Assembly (NCBI GenBank): GCA_013399855.1
Contig: VXAY01000169.1
Location: forward strand, 979,481-1,043,480
From: Oxyruncus cristatus
Taxonomy: Eukaryota; Chordata; Aves; Passeriformes; Cotingidae
Reading direction: 5' to 3'
Length of the DNA: 64,000 nt
Part shown: positions 1 to 9,799 of the stretch, piece after piece
How positions within the stretch are numbered: the stretch's first letter is position 1
Layout of the letters: every line of letters starts with the position of its first letter
Made by a program: the position numbers and the translations under genes
The notes under the pieces: model-generated
What the model was told of the DNA's origin: nothing
Databases searched by the model: none
What the model saw: the letters and a program-made list of their open reading frames with translations, nothing else

Positions 1-36
1 CACATCCAGTGAGTTGTTTCCTTATTTTTTTTTCAG

Positions 37-77
37 GGAAAAAGGAAGGCTGAATGAACTGTGTTGTGCAGGTAGAG
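37..77 (+). other. candidate small exon at window edge (unverified)
   Basis: A polypyrimidine tract of about 20 bases ends in CAG at 36, and a near-consensus donor (GAG followed by GTAAGC) starts at 78; an alternative donor at 72 would shorten the block to 35 bases. Only one frame is open (reading EKGRLNELCCAGR), needing one leading base and leaving one trailing base. Both splice signals are unusually good for a random pair. The product is not recognised and no neighbouring exon with a compatible phase is obvious, so a chance pairing or a non-coding RNA exon is equally possible. Confidence 0.22.
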
Positions 78-1888
78 GTAAGCAGCTCATGGTCAGGGAA
101 TTTTGAGTTCCTTAGGGTCTGCATGAGTTGAAAATACAGGAGACCCAATTTTTAGTCTTTGTTCCACGTGATTTGGAGCAATCTTGAGCTTTTTCTCCCT
201 GCTCGTGGCCTGAGGAGCCTCTGATTTGATCTGTTCTCCGTCTCACCTAACATTTTGGATACATCTCCTTGAAACAGGTTGGCAGTGCTGAACTAGAACT
301 TTTAACAGTCTTTTTCATAGTTGTGTTGTGTTGTGACGGGTTTGGATGTGGTTATGGGAAGCAGTAGGAGGATGCTATAGAAATGTTATGCGCTGTGATT
401 GTGCAAGCCTGGGCAAGTGGGAGGAAGAAGGGTGGAAATCTATTGTAAAACCATTGTTCCACGGGAAGGAGAGGGTGTTTGCCTGGGAATGTTTTGAAGG
501 ACTGGTGCTCAGTGGGCTGACAGAAGCCAGTCTGTCCATTGCTGTGGTTTCGGGGTGGGTCCCAGGGGCCCAACTGGGATGAACCGCTTGAAAGATTTGA
601 TTATGCTTAGAAGTTTAGACTGGGGACCCACCGGAGACATTACTCTTTATTTTTCTTTTCATGAGGGCAGAGCTTGTCTCTATCCTTAAGGACCAGACCC
701 TGGACTCCCTTGTGTATGGATGGCGGTTCCCAACTCTTCCCTGGGTGGCTGGGGCTGTGCTGGATGAACTATAGGTTTTGTCTGCCCTTCTCCCTGTCCT
801 AGCACAGAGTCACCACCGGCTCAGCCCAGGATGTGTGGCTCATCCCTAGCGAAGGACACAACTCCTAGGAAGGAAGTCATGTCCAGGTGACAATCCCCAG
901 GGACTGGTTTGCAAAGACTTGCCAGAGCCGTGGCAGCCACAGAGTCACTTAAATTCCAACAGCAAGCTCTTCTGTGCCAAATCCCATTTGTATCACTGAG
1001 AAAAATGGTAAAATCATTGTTAGGTGTTCACTAAAATACTCTAAATTTTACAGAACACGAAGCATGAGTCAGGCATTGAAACCAGCATCCAAAGGAGGGA
1101 GGGAGTGGGGAGAGGCAGCAGGAGTGCTTATGAAATATTTTGTTTCACTGGCAAGAGGACAAGAAATAATTGGGCCCTAAATCAAGAAAATGGGAGAATA
1201 GGAACAGCAAATCAAGGGAAATGGTGGAAAATTAGGTCTTAGAGTAGAGAAATGTGTACACATGATCACCTGGTGGTTCTGGCAGAGATATGTGCCCATA
1301 AATCTTCTCTTTTAACCTCTTCCCTGCTGCTTTAAGGGGAATAGTGTCAGGCCTGCTGGCCTCAGCCATCTTTTTAGAGACTACTGGATTTTGTTTCAAC
1401 TTGCCTGGTGCTGAGCAGCCACTGAGTGACCTGAAGCCCCTTCAGAGGTGGAGATGGAGCTCCCAGGGTGCCCGGAGTCCTTGGGGCAGCCTGGAGACTG
1501 TGACCCCCAAGAGAGAGGATCCATTGTGCAGATCTGTCCTGTGTCTGGGACGGGGTTGGATGGATGGGGTGAGCTGCGAAGGACTGTCTTCTAGAGCTGT
1601 ACTCTGTGTGTGTGTGTCAATACCTTGGGGTTCATGTTAGCAGGTGTGGTTTACTCCTTGTACCCTGCAAATTGGTGGAGGTCTTGCTTCCTAGAAGGTG
1701 AGGTGGTCCTTAGGCAGGGGAGAACATGCAGATGGTCTAAGCTTTCCCTGCCTGACCATGACTGCACCTGCATCCCCAACAGGACCCACTAATATAGCAT
1801 GAGGGGTGTCTCCCTTCCTCACCTTGACTAGAAGAAGCAACCTGGGACGTCCTGCATGGAGCTCCTGCTCAGCTGTAAATTCTGCTAT
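78..1888. other. unassigned single-copy sequence
   Basis: No recognisable gene or repeat. It contains one splice-bounded block at 803-886 (acceptor TCCCTGTCCTAG, donor CCAG/GTGACA) with a single open frame of 27 codons beginning TESPPAQPRMCG. Its donor is mediocre and its product unrecognised, so I keep it only as a note. The rest is ordinary mixed-composition sequence. Confidence 0.4.
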
Positions 1889-1924
1889 AAAAAAAAAAAA
1901 AAAAAAAAAAAAAATTAAAAAAAA
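1889..1924. repeat. A-rich homopolymer tract
   Basis: A run of 26 A, interrupted by TT, continues with 8 more A. It could be the tail of a decayed retroposon, but no recognisable body precedes it, so it is called only as low-complexity sequence. Confidence 0.9.
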
Positions 1925-2029
1925 TCCCCTTTATGCCTCCCTTAAGATCCCTGGCTCATTTTTTCTTATCAAAAATAATGAAATGTAAAAATAAAGCCTC
2001 CCCTGTTTGCTTTCTGCCAGCCCTCCCTC

Positions 2030-2200
2030 CCTCTGCGCGGTGCTCATTAACTCCCCAAACGCTCGAGTCAGACGCGGCCTCCGGTTAAAAACAGCAACCG
2101 CCCTCGTGCCTCTGCCTGTTTCCCAGAAGCTGCAGCCAGACAATAACACCGATGGGATCGTCTTCATCAGAAGATGTCAGTCCCTCTGTGAAATTTAAAT
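2030..2200. promoter_or_regulatory. candidate conserved non-coding element
   Basis: This block mixes AT-rich words (CTCATTAACT, GGTTAAAAACAG, AATAACACCGATGG) with retained CpGs (GCGCGG, ACGCTCGAG, GACGCGGCC) and has no repeat identity. Retained CpG in otherwise unremarkable non-coding DNA suggests constraint. No open frame stands out. The call is inference from sequence texture and needs cross-species alignment. Confidence 0.3.
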
Positions 2201-2227
2201 AACTTGAACTTGGAGTCGGGAGGGGGG

Positions 2228-2367
2228 AAAAAAAAAAAAAAAACCAACCTCAGATTAAAAATAAATAAAGAGTGCTGGAAAAAAAAAAAAAAAAGAAGCC
2301 GAAAGAGGAAAGAGAAAATGGTGCTGGAGAAGCTGTCTCTCTGCCTTGCCCCTGCTGGGGGGGGGGG
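2228..2367. repeat. A16, A16 and G11 homopolymer runs
   Basis: Poly-A runs lie at 2228-2243 and 2279-2294, and an uninterrupted G11 at 2357-2367. These are length-variable tracts that are prone to sequencing error. Confidence 0.9.
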
Positions 2368-2436
2368 CTCTTTTGGGCAGGCAGGAGTTTGTGCTCCTGG
2401 ATCACAGGTGATGTGAGTTACGTTGCTGTGTTATTG

Positions 2437-2484
2437 GTTGGGCTCTATGATCTTAGAGGTCTTTTCCACCTTTAGTGATTCCGT
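2437..2484 (+). mobile_element. CR1 LINE 3' terminal fragment
   Basis: The sequence reads GGGCTCTATGATCTTAGAGG, then a CTTTTCCACC block and a degenerate octamer-type end (GTGATTCCG). This is the orientation of the sense 3' end of avian CR1. Only about 50 bases survive, with several substitutions. Confidence 0.65.
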
Positions 2485-3145
2485 GCTCGTGTGATTTCCC
2501 CCAGCACAACCTTTGTGATCGCTCTGATACCTGGGGGTGAGAGTACTCAGGGAGAGCAGGGTGCTAAATTATTCTGTGGGAAACAAAAGCCTCAGCTGAA
2601 TGTTGTTTTAAAATAGCCAGCCTGGGCCACGTGGTTTCGAGAGCTCGATTAGGCTGATAAAGGCATTGTCTCCTGGATATTTAAGCACAAGGTCTTAAAT
2701 ATCTTAAAGGGTCTTATCTTAAATGTCATAAGGGGTGTCAAGAAATGTCTTAACACAAAAACCACTCCCGAAAAGCCTTTAATCTCATTTTCTTTGGCTG
2801 TTGCTCTATCTTAGCGGGAATCTGGTGCTGGCCCACCTCTGGCTGCCCTGGGGCAGCTGCTCAAGGAAGGCAAGCCCAAACCCAGGGATGGTTAGGGTGG
2901 CACTGCTGATCCCCAAATCCTGCTTGAAATGGATTGTGTGCTGGGGTCAGGCTTCCCCAGGGGTGTCCCCGTAGGGGAGAAAGCGAATGCTCTGGTGTGG
3001 GAGGGCTCTCATCTTATTTGGCCATCTGGGATGAGGGTCCTGGAGGAATCTCTACTTGTCAGCATAGCTCGGTCTGGTGTTACATAGCCCCGGGGCTCGG
3101 AGTGCTTAACTCCATCCTGCATTCCCTTTCAAGGCCTGTACACTG

Positions 3146-3194
3146 TTTTTTGTGTGTGTGTTTTTTTTTTTTTTCTTTTTCCTTTTCTTTTTAG
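3146..3194 (+). repeat. T-rich / (GT)n tract ending in TTTAG
   Basis: A run of T, then (GT)5, then a long T/C-rich stretch ending CTTTTTAG. Besides being low-complexity, it is formally an excellent splice acceptor for the open frame that follows. Confidence 0.8.
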
Positions 3195-3375
3195 TGATCA
3201 TCACACTGGAGTGATGCAGAGGAGTGAACATTTGTGCCAGCAGCAGCTGAGGGTGTCTGCAGCTGTCTGGGGCCATTATGCAGAGGTTCAAGTCCTGGCC
3301 AGCGTGCTGCTTCCTAACAACCCCCGACTGAAGGCATGTCCAGGAGCTGTCAGGCAAAAACTTATTCTTTATTAG
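3195..3375 (+). CDS. candidate terminal exon, product unknown
   Basis: This open frame runs directly from a long polypyrimidine/TTTAG acceptor to a TAG stop after 60 codons. The peptide starts DHHTGVMQRSEHLC and ends RQKLILY, with no domain I recognise. The other two frames close quickly. Part of the region (3275-3330, around GAGGTTCAAGTCCTGGCC) resembles the tRNA-like part of a MIR-type SINE, which would argue against a coding role. No canonical polyadenylation signal follows closely. Chance origin cannot be excluded. Confidence 0.18.
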
Positions 3376-3515
3376 TTTATGCCCTTTTGAACGTGGAAGA
3401 TGCTGTTTGGAATGTGTGTCCGGGCACAACAGCGTAGCTATTCCCACCTGCTTTTTCCATCACCTCGCTCTCAGCTCGTTTATTTGTGCCTGTGTAATTT
3501 TTTTTTCTCTTCCCA

Positions 3516-3553
3516 CCCCCCCCCNNNNNNNNNNNNNNNNNCCCCCCCCCCCC
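3516..3553. other. assembly gap (17 N) inside a poly-C run
   Basis: Nine C precede the N block at 3525-3541 and twelve C follow it. The gap is probably a short unresolved G/C homopolymer or G-quadruplex-type tract that stopped sequencing, and its true length is unknown. Confidence 0.97.
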
Positions 3554-4245
3554 TTGCTTCATTTCTAGCATACAAAAGTTATTTAGCCCCCGAGTGTGTG
3601 GGAGCCTATTGTGCTCGGAGAGCTGCAGCACAAAGGATTCCAGAGGCAATCTCGTTCCCTCTCACCACCACAGGCTGCCCAGCCAGACTCAGAAACACAT
3701 CTGCAAGTCTTAAAAGGAGCTGTGCTCTGTTTGGCTGCAGCTTAAAGCCCGGGGAATAGGGGAGGGAGAGGCCTTTCAGGAGCCTGGTGGGTTTTATCAG
3801 CCCACTCATGGTCCTGTGGCACAGCTGCAGCCCGGGCCATGCAGATATGTTATGTCCATGAATGCCCATGTCTGAGCTGGGGCTTTAATTGGCAGCTGGA
3901 CTGTAGATGAGCAAAGAGCAGACTTTCCCCTTGGGAACCTCTGGTTTGTGGGGTGTGGAGGTGCCTTCCCAGGCAGGCTGTGAGTTTAGCTCAGGAATGG
4001 CTGCCCTGGTGGTATGTGGGTACCCATTGGTTCTGATCTTCAGCAGGGCTCAGAAATCTGGGTGCAGACCTTAATGGACTAGTTCTGCTTTCCTGCAGTG
4101 GCAGCTCTGAACAGCACTGTGATGTAGGGACGGATCTGCTTTCTCAGCAGTAGCTTCGGGTTTTCCAGTGCTCCCACTGGAGAGGTGCCTCTGCAGGGAC
4201 CCCATGGTGGCTGTCAAGGGGACTGAAGAACCTGAGGTGAGTTCA

Positions 4246-4690
4246 GGAGACTGAACCTGGCCTGGAACACTTCCAGGGATGGGGCAGCCACAGCTTCTCT
4301 GGGCATCCTGTGCTAGAGGGAAGTTTCTTCCCCATATCTAATCTAACCTACTCTCTCTCAGTCTGGAGCCACTCCTTCTTGTCCTGTCACTCCACGCCCT
4401 TGTCCAGGGCGCCTCTTCAGCTCTCTTGTAGCCTCTTTAGGCACTGGAAGGGGCTTTAAAGTATCTCTGAAGCCCTTTCTTCTCCCAGCTGAACAACCTC
4501 AGCCTGCCTCCATAGCAGAGGTGTTCCATCCCTCTGAGCACCCTTGTGGCCTCCTCCAGACTTGCTCTGACAGGTTCGTTTAAGACCAGGGAAAGCCCTC
4601 CCAGATCTCATCTCTGGCTCTGCACAGTTGGTTAACCCCGTGCCACAAACCATTCCCTCCAGTCTTGCGAGACAAAGCATTCCCAAGCCT
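4246..4690 (-). mobile_element. CR1 LINE 3' region, older copy
   Basis: The plus strand carries the reverse complement of CR1: GACACTTCCAGGGATGGG-like text (here GAACACTTCCAGGGATGGGG), then CTTCTTGTCCTGTCAC, then CTGAACAACCTCAGCC, then TGGCCTCCTCCAGACTTGCT. These anchors appear in the family's order. Divergence is substantial and the octamer terminus is missing at the low-coordinate side, so this is an aged, 3'-trimmed fragment. Confidence 0.85.
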
Positions 4691-4699
4691 ACAGATCAA

Positions 4700-7600
4700 C
4701 CTCCCAGCTGAGACAAGCTCTGAAATGTCAGAGTTTGGGTGACCTCTTCCATTCACCTTGGCTGCTGTTGGAGTTCAGGACTGCACCAAAGTGGGAGAAG
4801 AGGAGGTGCCCAGCAAGTGGCAGGGACAAACAGCTTTAAAAAACAGCTCTGTGTTTGCAGGGTGCTGTTTCTTTTAACCTTTAAAGACTCTGCCTTACTT
4901 CTTTTTCAAAGCCTCCTGCTTTGATTTCCCGTTCACAGTTGTCTTTCTGGCAGCCCCTGGAAGAAAGGAGGCATGGATGAGGGTTAAAGAACAGCTGCAG
5001 GAACATAATTAATGCTTTGCAACATTTCTGAAGGCCTTTAGCACCTTGCCGTGACCCAGCCTGTAACATCTGTGCATTGGCAGCAGCCAAGCTGTAAAAC
5101 TTCCCTCCTCCAAGTCCTGCACAAAGCAACTGTCGCCTGCCCGAGGCGTGCAATCAGGGCAAAAACTTAACAAATCAGTACAAAAGGCAGGCTGCAACAC
5201 AGATGGCAGGTCCTTGGGTGCTGGGTTTGGCAGTGGCAAGGGGCTTCCAGCTGCTGATCCTTGTTAGGTGTCCAAGGGGGGAGGTGGAAAAACGCTGCTT
5301 TTGCAGGGGTTTGATGGCAGAAGCAGGACAGAGCCAAATGTGAGTGTAACACCAGTCCCTGTGCCTGTTCTTACCCATGGAATGGATGTGGGCTGAAGCC
5401 AGAGCCCAAGCCCTGCCTGGCGCTGTCAGGGTGATTGCCTGCACAGCTGTCACGTACCCTGAGGGATGCCAAACGTGTCCCCATTTGGGTCGTGTTTTAT
5501 CAAGCTCTGTCTTTTGCAGCACTCTTCCCTTTATGTGGCTAAAGGGCACCTTCAGGGCTTGCCACCCTCACTTTTATGTGGGCTGTAGCTCTGTACAAAG
5601 AAGACACATAAGTGACTCCAATTCCCAGGGGTTCCAGCTACCGTTCTCCTTTCAGTCCCAGACCCGAGTCACAGCTGGAGTTAACTTGGTGACCAAAGAG
5701 AAGATGAACAAAAACCACTTTGTTTTTGAAGATAAACTTTTTTTCTTCTTCCATATTTCCATTTTTCTCCCTGCTTCACTGCCGCCAGCCCCGCTGAGTT
5801 TCCAACCTTCAAAGCCCGCCGTTTCCAGCTGGACAGGAGCGAGCCTGCCAAGGGGAAGTGTTCGTCCTCTGCTCTTTCTGGTTTTCTGAGAGGCCCCTGA
5901 CTGTAGTGGATGCCAAGCAGCCCTGACCTTCACCTGACTGGAGTTCCCAGCTGCTGCTGTGTTATTACAGCGTCTCTGCCTGATAGAAATTCAGCTTTGT
6001 TCCTCATACCTGAAAATTTTATATGACAAGTGGGTCTCATTTCTGATTCTAGCCTCCCTTTGGACTAGACTGTCTGATACCTGGGAAAGGTTTGTAGATC
6101 CAAAAGGCTGGAAATAAGCACTATGTTTCTCTCCTTTGCCTCCTGGTAGCAGTCTGCCAGAGACTGTAATCCAGCATTTGGATTTCATCCAGGTAGCTGA
6201 AAGGGGCTGCACGTCCTCGTCACCCTCCTCTGATGGACTATCCAGCATTGCTTCTCTTCATGCCTCCCTGGACTCCTCTTGCCTTTGGGCAGGAAGGAGG
6301 TGTTGCTGGAGAGACCAACTTGCTTTAGAGAAATCTCTTGTTTCACAAGTCAGATGAGGATGTTTTGCTGCATCTCTGATGAAATTTCTTCCCTTCATAA
6401 GGAAAAGTGATTGGGTTTGCAGTTGGCTCCCTCCTGGTCATAAAAATGGTGGGATTACTTCAGGGACAGAGGCTGGGGAGTTAGGGCTGAGCAACAGTGT
6501 GTTCTAACATCTCAGACATCTTTGTTTATGCAGCTTAAACAATGCCTGGGCCATGGCATCCCCGTGGGTTTGGTGAGCCCTGCCAGCTGTATGGGCATCT
6601 AGGGCACCTCGGAGACAGAGCTCTGGTTTTGCAGCAGGTCTGGGTTTGACTTCATGTCTGTTATTACATGCTTTCCTTGGTGGAGAAGAATAGGAATTAC
6701 TGTCTTGCTGCTGTGCAGTTTGGCTGTGTTTAGATTTCTGGTGCTGAATTGTTTTTTCTTTGCCTGGCATTGTGGTTTTTTTCTGGAGGTAGCACCTTAG
6801 GATCCTAATTCTGGACCAACTCCTTTTGCTGGATGCTATGCAAGTCACTTCTTCCTCACCCTACACTCGGTGTTTTTTTTTTTTTCCGGGGGATTGGAAG
6901 AAGCAATAGCGTATTATTTTAGTTTGGGAATTGCAGCTGAAATAGAAAGTGTCTTGCTCTGATGGTCAATCCAGTGTCAGGCGTGTCCAGCTGTGCTGGC
7001 TGGAGAATGGTGAGCAAGTTGCTGCAGGCTGCATGAAGGTGAAAAGGAGAGAGAATAATCACAGGGGAGTGAAAGTTGAGAGGGCTCTGCAGGTCTGATA
7101 CCAGCAGCCAGGAGTATGGGGAGACCCTTTGGGCTCTGCAGCCACCCCAGACCTGAAGAGGAAATAAATGGGATGCCAGAGAAAAAAGGGCAGTGGATTA
7201 ATAAGTTATACAGATCAGATTTGCCATGACTCCTGCTCTTGGTCTTATTCCCCTCAGCTCCAAAACAGTGATTTTAAAAATAAAATGAATGCTGAAACTG
7301 TGTGTGGAACATACACAAAATCCCAAGTGTTTGGTGAGGAAGCTTCTCACTTCTCCCAAGAATATTCTTTCTCTCTGTGCAAATTTATATGCTCTGGGCA
7401 AATCCCCTTAAAGTTATCCTGTGGTGAAGGCCCTTGAATACTGGTGTTTGAAGGAGAACGTATTCCATGTTTGCACTGGAATTTCTGATCATGTGGGGAA
7501 AGAAACTCGTGTTTCCAGCCAATTCTCCTGAAGCAAGAAAGCTTTACATTCTTCTCCTAACAGGGTGCCGAGCTCCTGTGTGGCCTACTGACGTGAGCAG

Positions 7601-8200
7601 GGCAAAGAAACCCTGAAAATTAGATAAGAGAGCTCTCCAAAGAGCTTCCTTGCTATTCCAGTGCATCCTGCAAGACCCCAGACAAGAGACTTGGAGTGTT
7701 TGCTGGGTACTGGCTTGCCTTAGGAACTGCTGCCTACTTTATATCCCTGTTCGGTGGGATACTCGAGCCAGTGAGTCACTGATCAAACCAGATAATGGGG
7801 AACTGATCTGAGCACTATTACTTTTGGGTGGTAGTCCCCTCCCTTTGATTGCTGGGCATAAATGTCCCAGGGATTTCAGGAGGAGATAAATACATCAGCG
7901 AGACCCTGGCTGTGGAGTCAGAGCAAGTGTCTGAGGCACTGCCCGTGTGTGTGTTCCCAGTCCCGTTGATGTGACAGGGTGCAAAGGACTAGTTAATCAA
8001 ACTGGAGAAATTAGGTGCCACCAGGCCGTTTTTCAGTTGTCACCTGGTGATCAGGCAGAGCAGCTGCTCCGACAGCCCCGAGAACTCAGCCTGTGGTGTT
8101 TGACAGTGAATTAAGCAGCAGGACCATGTTTTCTACTCTTACAAATTGGGACTGAGTCCTCAAAGCCTCTATTTACCTGCGTGGGGGAGGAGGAAAAAAA
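4700..8200. other. unassigned sequence, probable intron or intergenic DNA
   Basis: No gene or repeat recognised. Open frames are short and overlap on both strands. A pyrimidine-rich stretch at 5735-5792 ending in CCAG precedes a 37-codon open frame (starting PAEFPTFKARRF) without a convincing donor. T13 lies at 6873-6885. Confidence 0.4.
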
Positions 8201-8214
8201 CGGGGTTGTAAAAT

Positions 8215-8400
8215 AAAATGAAACAGACCGGTCAAGTAATTTAATTCTTAAATCTTGCCTCCCTTGGGCTAATCTCCTCCAAGCCATTCTTTGCGCAGGT
8301 CAACTGCTTTTAATTAGCAAGCTTCATTGATCAGGGCAGGAGTGGGAGCTGGTGGGTTGCTGTCCAGATCTTTTTAATTAGAGGCTTTTCTTCCTTGCTG
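8215..8400. promoter_or_regulatory. candidate conserved element with paired TAATTA sites
   Basis: This AT-rich block carries two homeodomain core words in similar context (TTTTAATTAGCAAG near 8310 and TTTTTAATTAGAGG near 8371), plus AAGTAATTTAATTC near 8234. No repeat identity or long open frame is seen. Regulatory function is inferred from motif density. Confidence 0.3.
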
Positions 8401-9309
8401 GAGAGATGGTATTACCCAGAGAAGAACCTGGCAAGAAGACCCTGGAATTGTTTGAAGAAGGCTGACCCACCATCGCCTTTACTGCAACTCTCCTGGCAGT
8501 GTCAGGGGTTGGCGGATTTTCAAGTGGAGAAAGGGGGAGGAAAAAAAGAATCAAGCCTGAAAGCAGGTTGTGGTAACACTGGGAATTACTGTATAGATAC
8601 AGTTGCAGGCAGGGGTGCGAGAGTGTGTTTTTTGTCCTTCCTAGGGAAAGGCAGAAAAAACGAGGATCGTTTTAGACAGCACCAGTCTCCCCAGCATCTT
8701 CTGTCTGCTTTCTCAAACGTGGCTGCCCAGCAACAGGAGTACCACCTTTGTGAGAAGGAGAGTGGTTGATTGTATCTTCTCCCTGCCTTGGGGAGGGATT
8801 CCCTGCAGTCTAACGAGGTAGAGGTTCCTACTGGTTTTTTTCAGCCTCTTGCAGTGGTTCTCTGGGGCACTAATAGTAGGGATGGGGTTCACCGTGTAAC
8901 TGTGCCTTTGGGCAGGGGTGGTGCTGCTGACTGGCTTCTCTAGCTGGTCTTCCATTAGGGTACAAGGCTGAAAAATGAACCCCTAAACTCTTCCACCCTC
9001 CTGAAGGAAGACACTTTACTCTTCTTCCCTGTACAGAAATACTAAGCTGTCTTTACTCCGTCACCAGATGTGGTTGGACCCCTCTGTATTATGAATAGAT
9101 GCCCACACTCCGAGGTTGTGGGTGCACCAGTATCTCTGTTCTCTGCCAGGTCCCCTTGTGGTACAGTTGTCCTGCATTTTGGATAAATTTGGCACTGGTA
9201 GTTGGTTGTGTGGGGACTGTAGATACAAATCTATGGCTCTCATAACATGGTTGCTGGGTGATAGCACTCCCTGCCTCTGGGTCTCTCGCAATCCATACTT
9301 AAGGAAAAT

Positions 9310-9475
9310 ACATCTGATATTAATTAATTAGCACAAATTTGCCATTTTATTTATTTGATCAACTCAGCCATGAAAATTCTGAAATGCAGTTAAATCAAAC
9401 AGAAAGGAAGTGGCTCGGTATCAAACTATTGAATTAATATAATTATCTTATTGATTAAATCATCAAATCAACCTG
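9310..9475. promoter_or_regulatory. AT-rich block dense in homeodomain-type words
   Basis: It contains TAATTAATTA at 9321-9330, then TTTATTTGATC, AGTTAAATCAAAC, TTGAATTAATATAATTATC and TGATTAAATC within 160 bases, sharply more AT-rich than its flanks. No transposon signature is seen. It may be an enhancer-like element or simply an AT-rich island. Confidence 0.28.
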
Positions 9476-9711
9476 CAGCTCCTTTATCTGCTTTACTTGG
9501 CCATTTGGGAAGGCATCAGCTCTCAGTCCCTGAAGCACCAGTCTCAGTGCCAAGCCTGCCTTTACATTCCGGTCAGACAGCTGATCCAGCAGAGGTGATC
9601 TCCAGATGAATATCCCACTGAGAGCAAGGCTCTGATGTCCATTACAGCTGTCAACCAAAATTATATATATTTGGGTAAGAGGTGATCTCTCACATACCCG
9701 CTCCACTGTGA

Positions 9712-9790
9712 ATCTTAGAATGGTTTGGACTTCAGGGGGCCTTAACGACCATCTAGGTTGTTATGCTTCAAATTCCAGGGGGGAAAATGC
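9712..9790 (-). mobile_element. CR1 LINE 3' terminal fragment
   Basis: It starts with GAATCTTAGAATGGTTTGGA, followed by GGGGGCCTTAACGACCATCT, matching the reverse-complement CR1 terminus with a handful of substitutions. Similarity fades within 80 bases. Confidence 0.7.
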
Positions 9791-9799
9791 TGTTGAGTC

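Noticed and set aside
803..886. Exon-like block (TESPPAQPRMCG...)
   Set aside because: One frame is open and the acceptor is fair, but the donor CCAG/GTGACA is mediocre and a 27-codon open frame is expected often by chance. Kept as a note only.
3280..3330. tRNA gene suggested by B-box-like GGTTCAAGTCC
   Set aside because: The flanking bases do not form a T-arm stem and no A box or acceptor stem pairs at the right distance. A SINE remnant is more likely.
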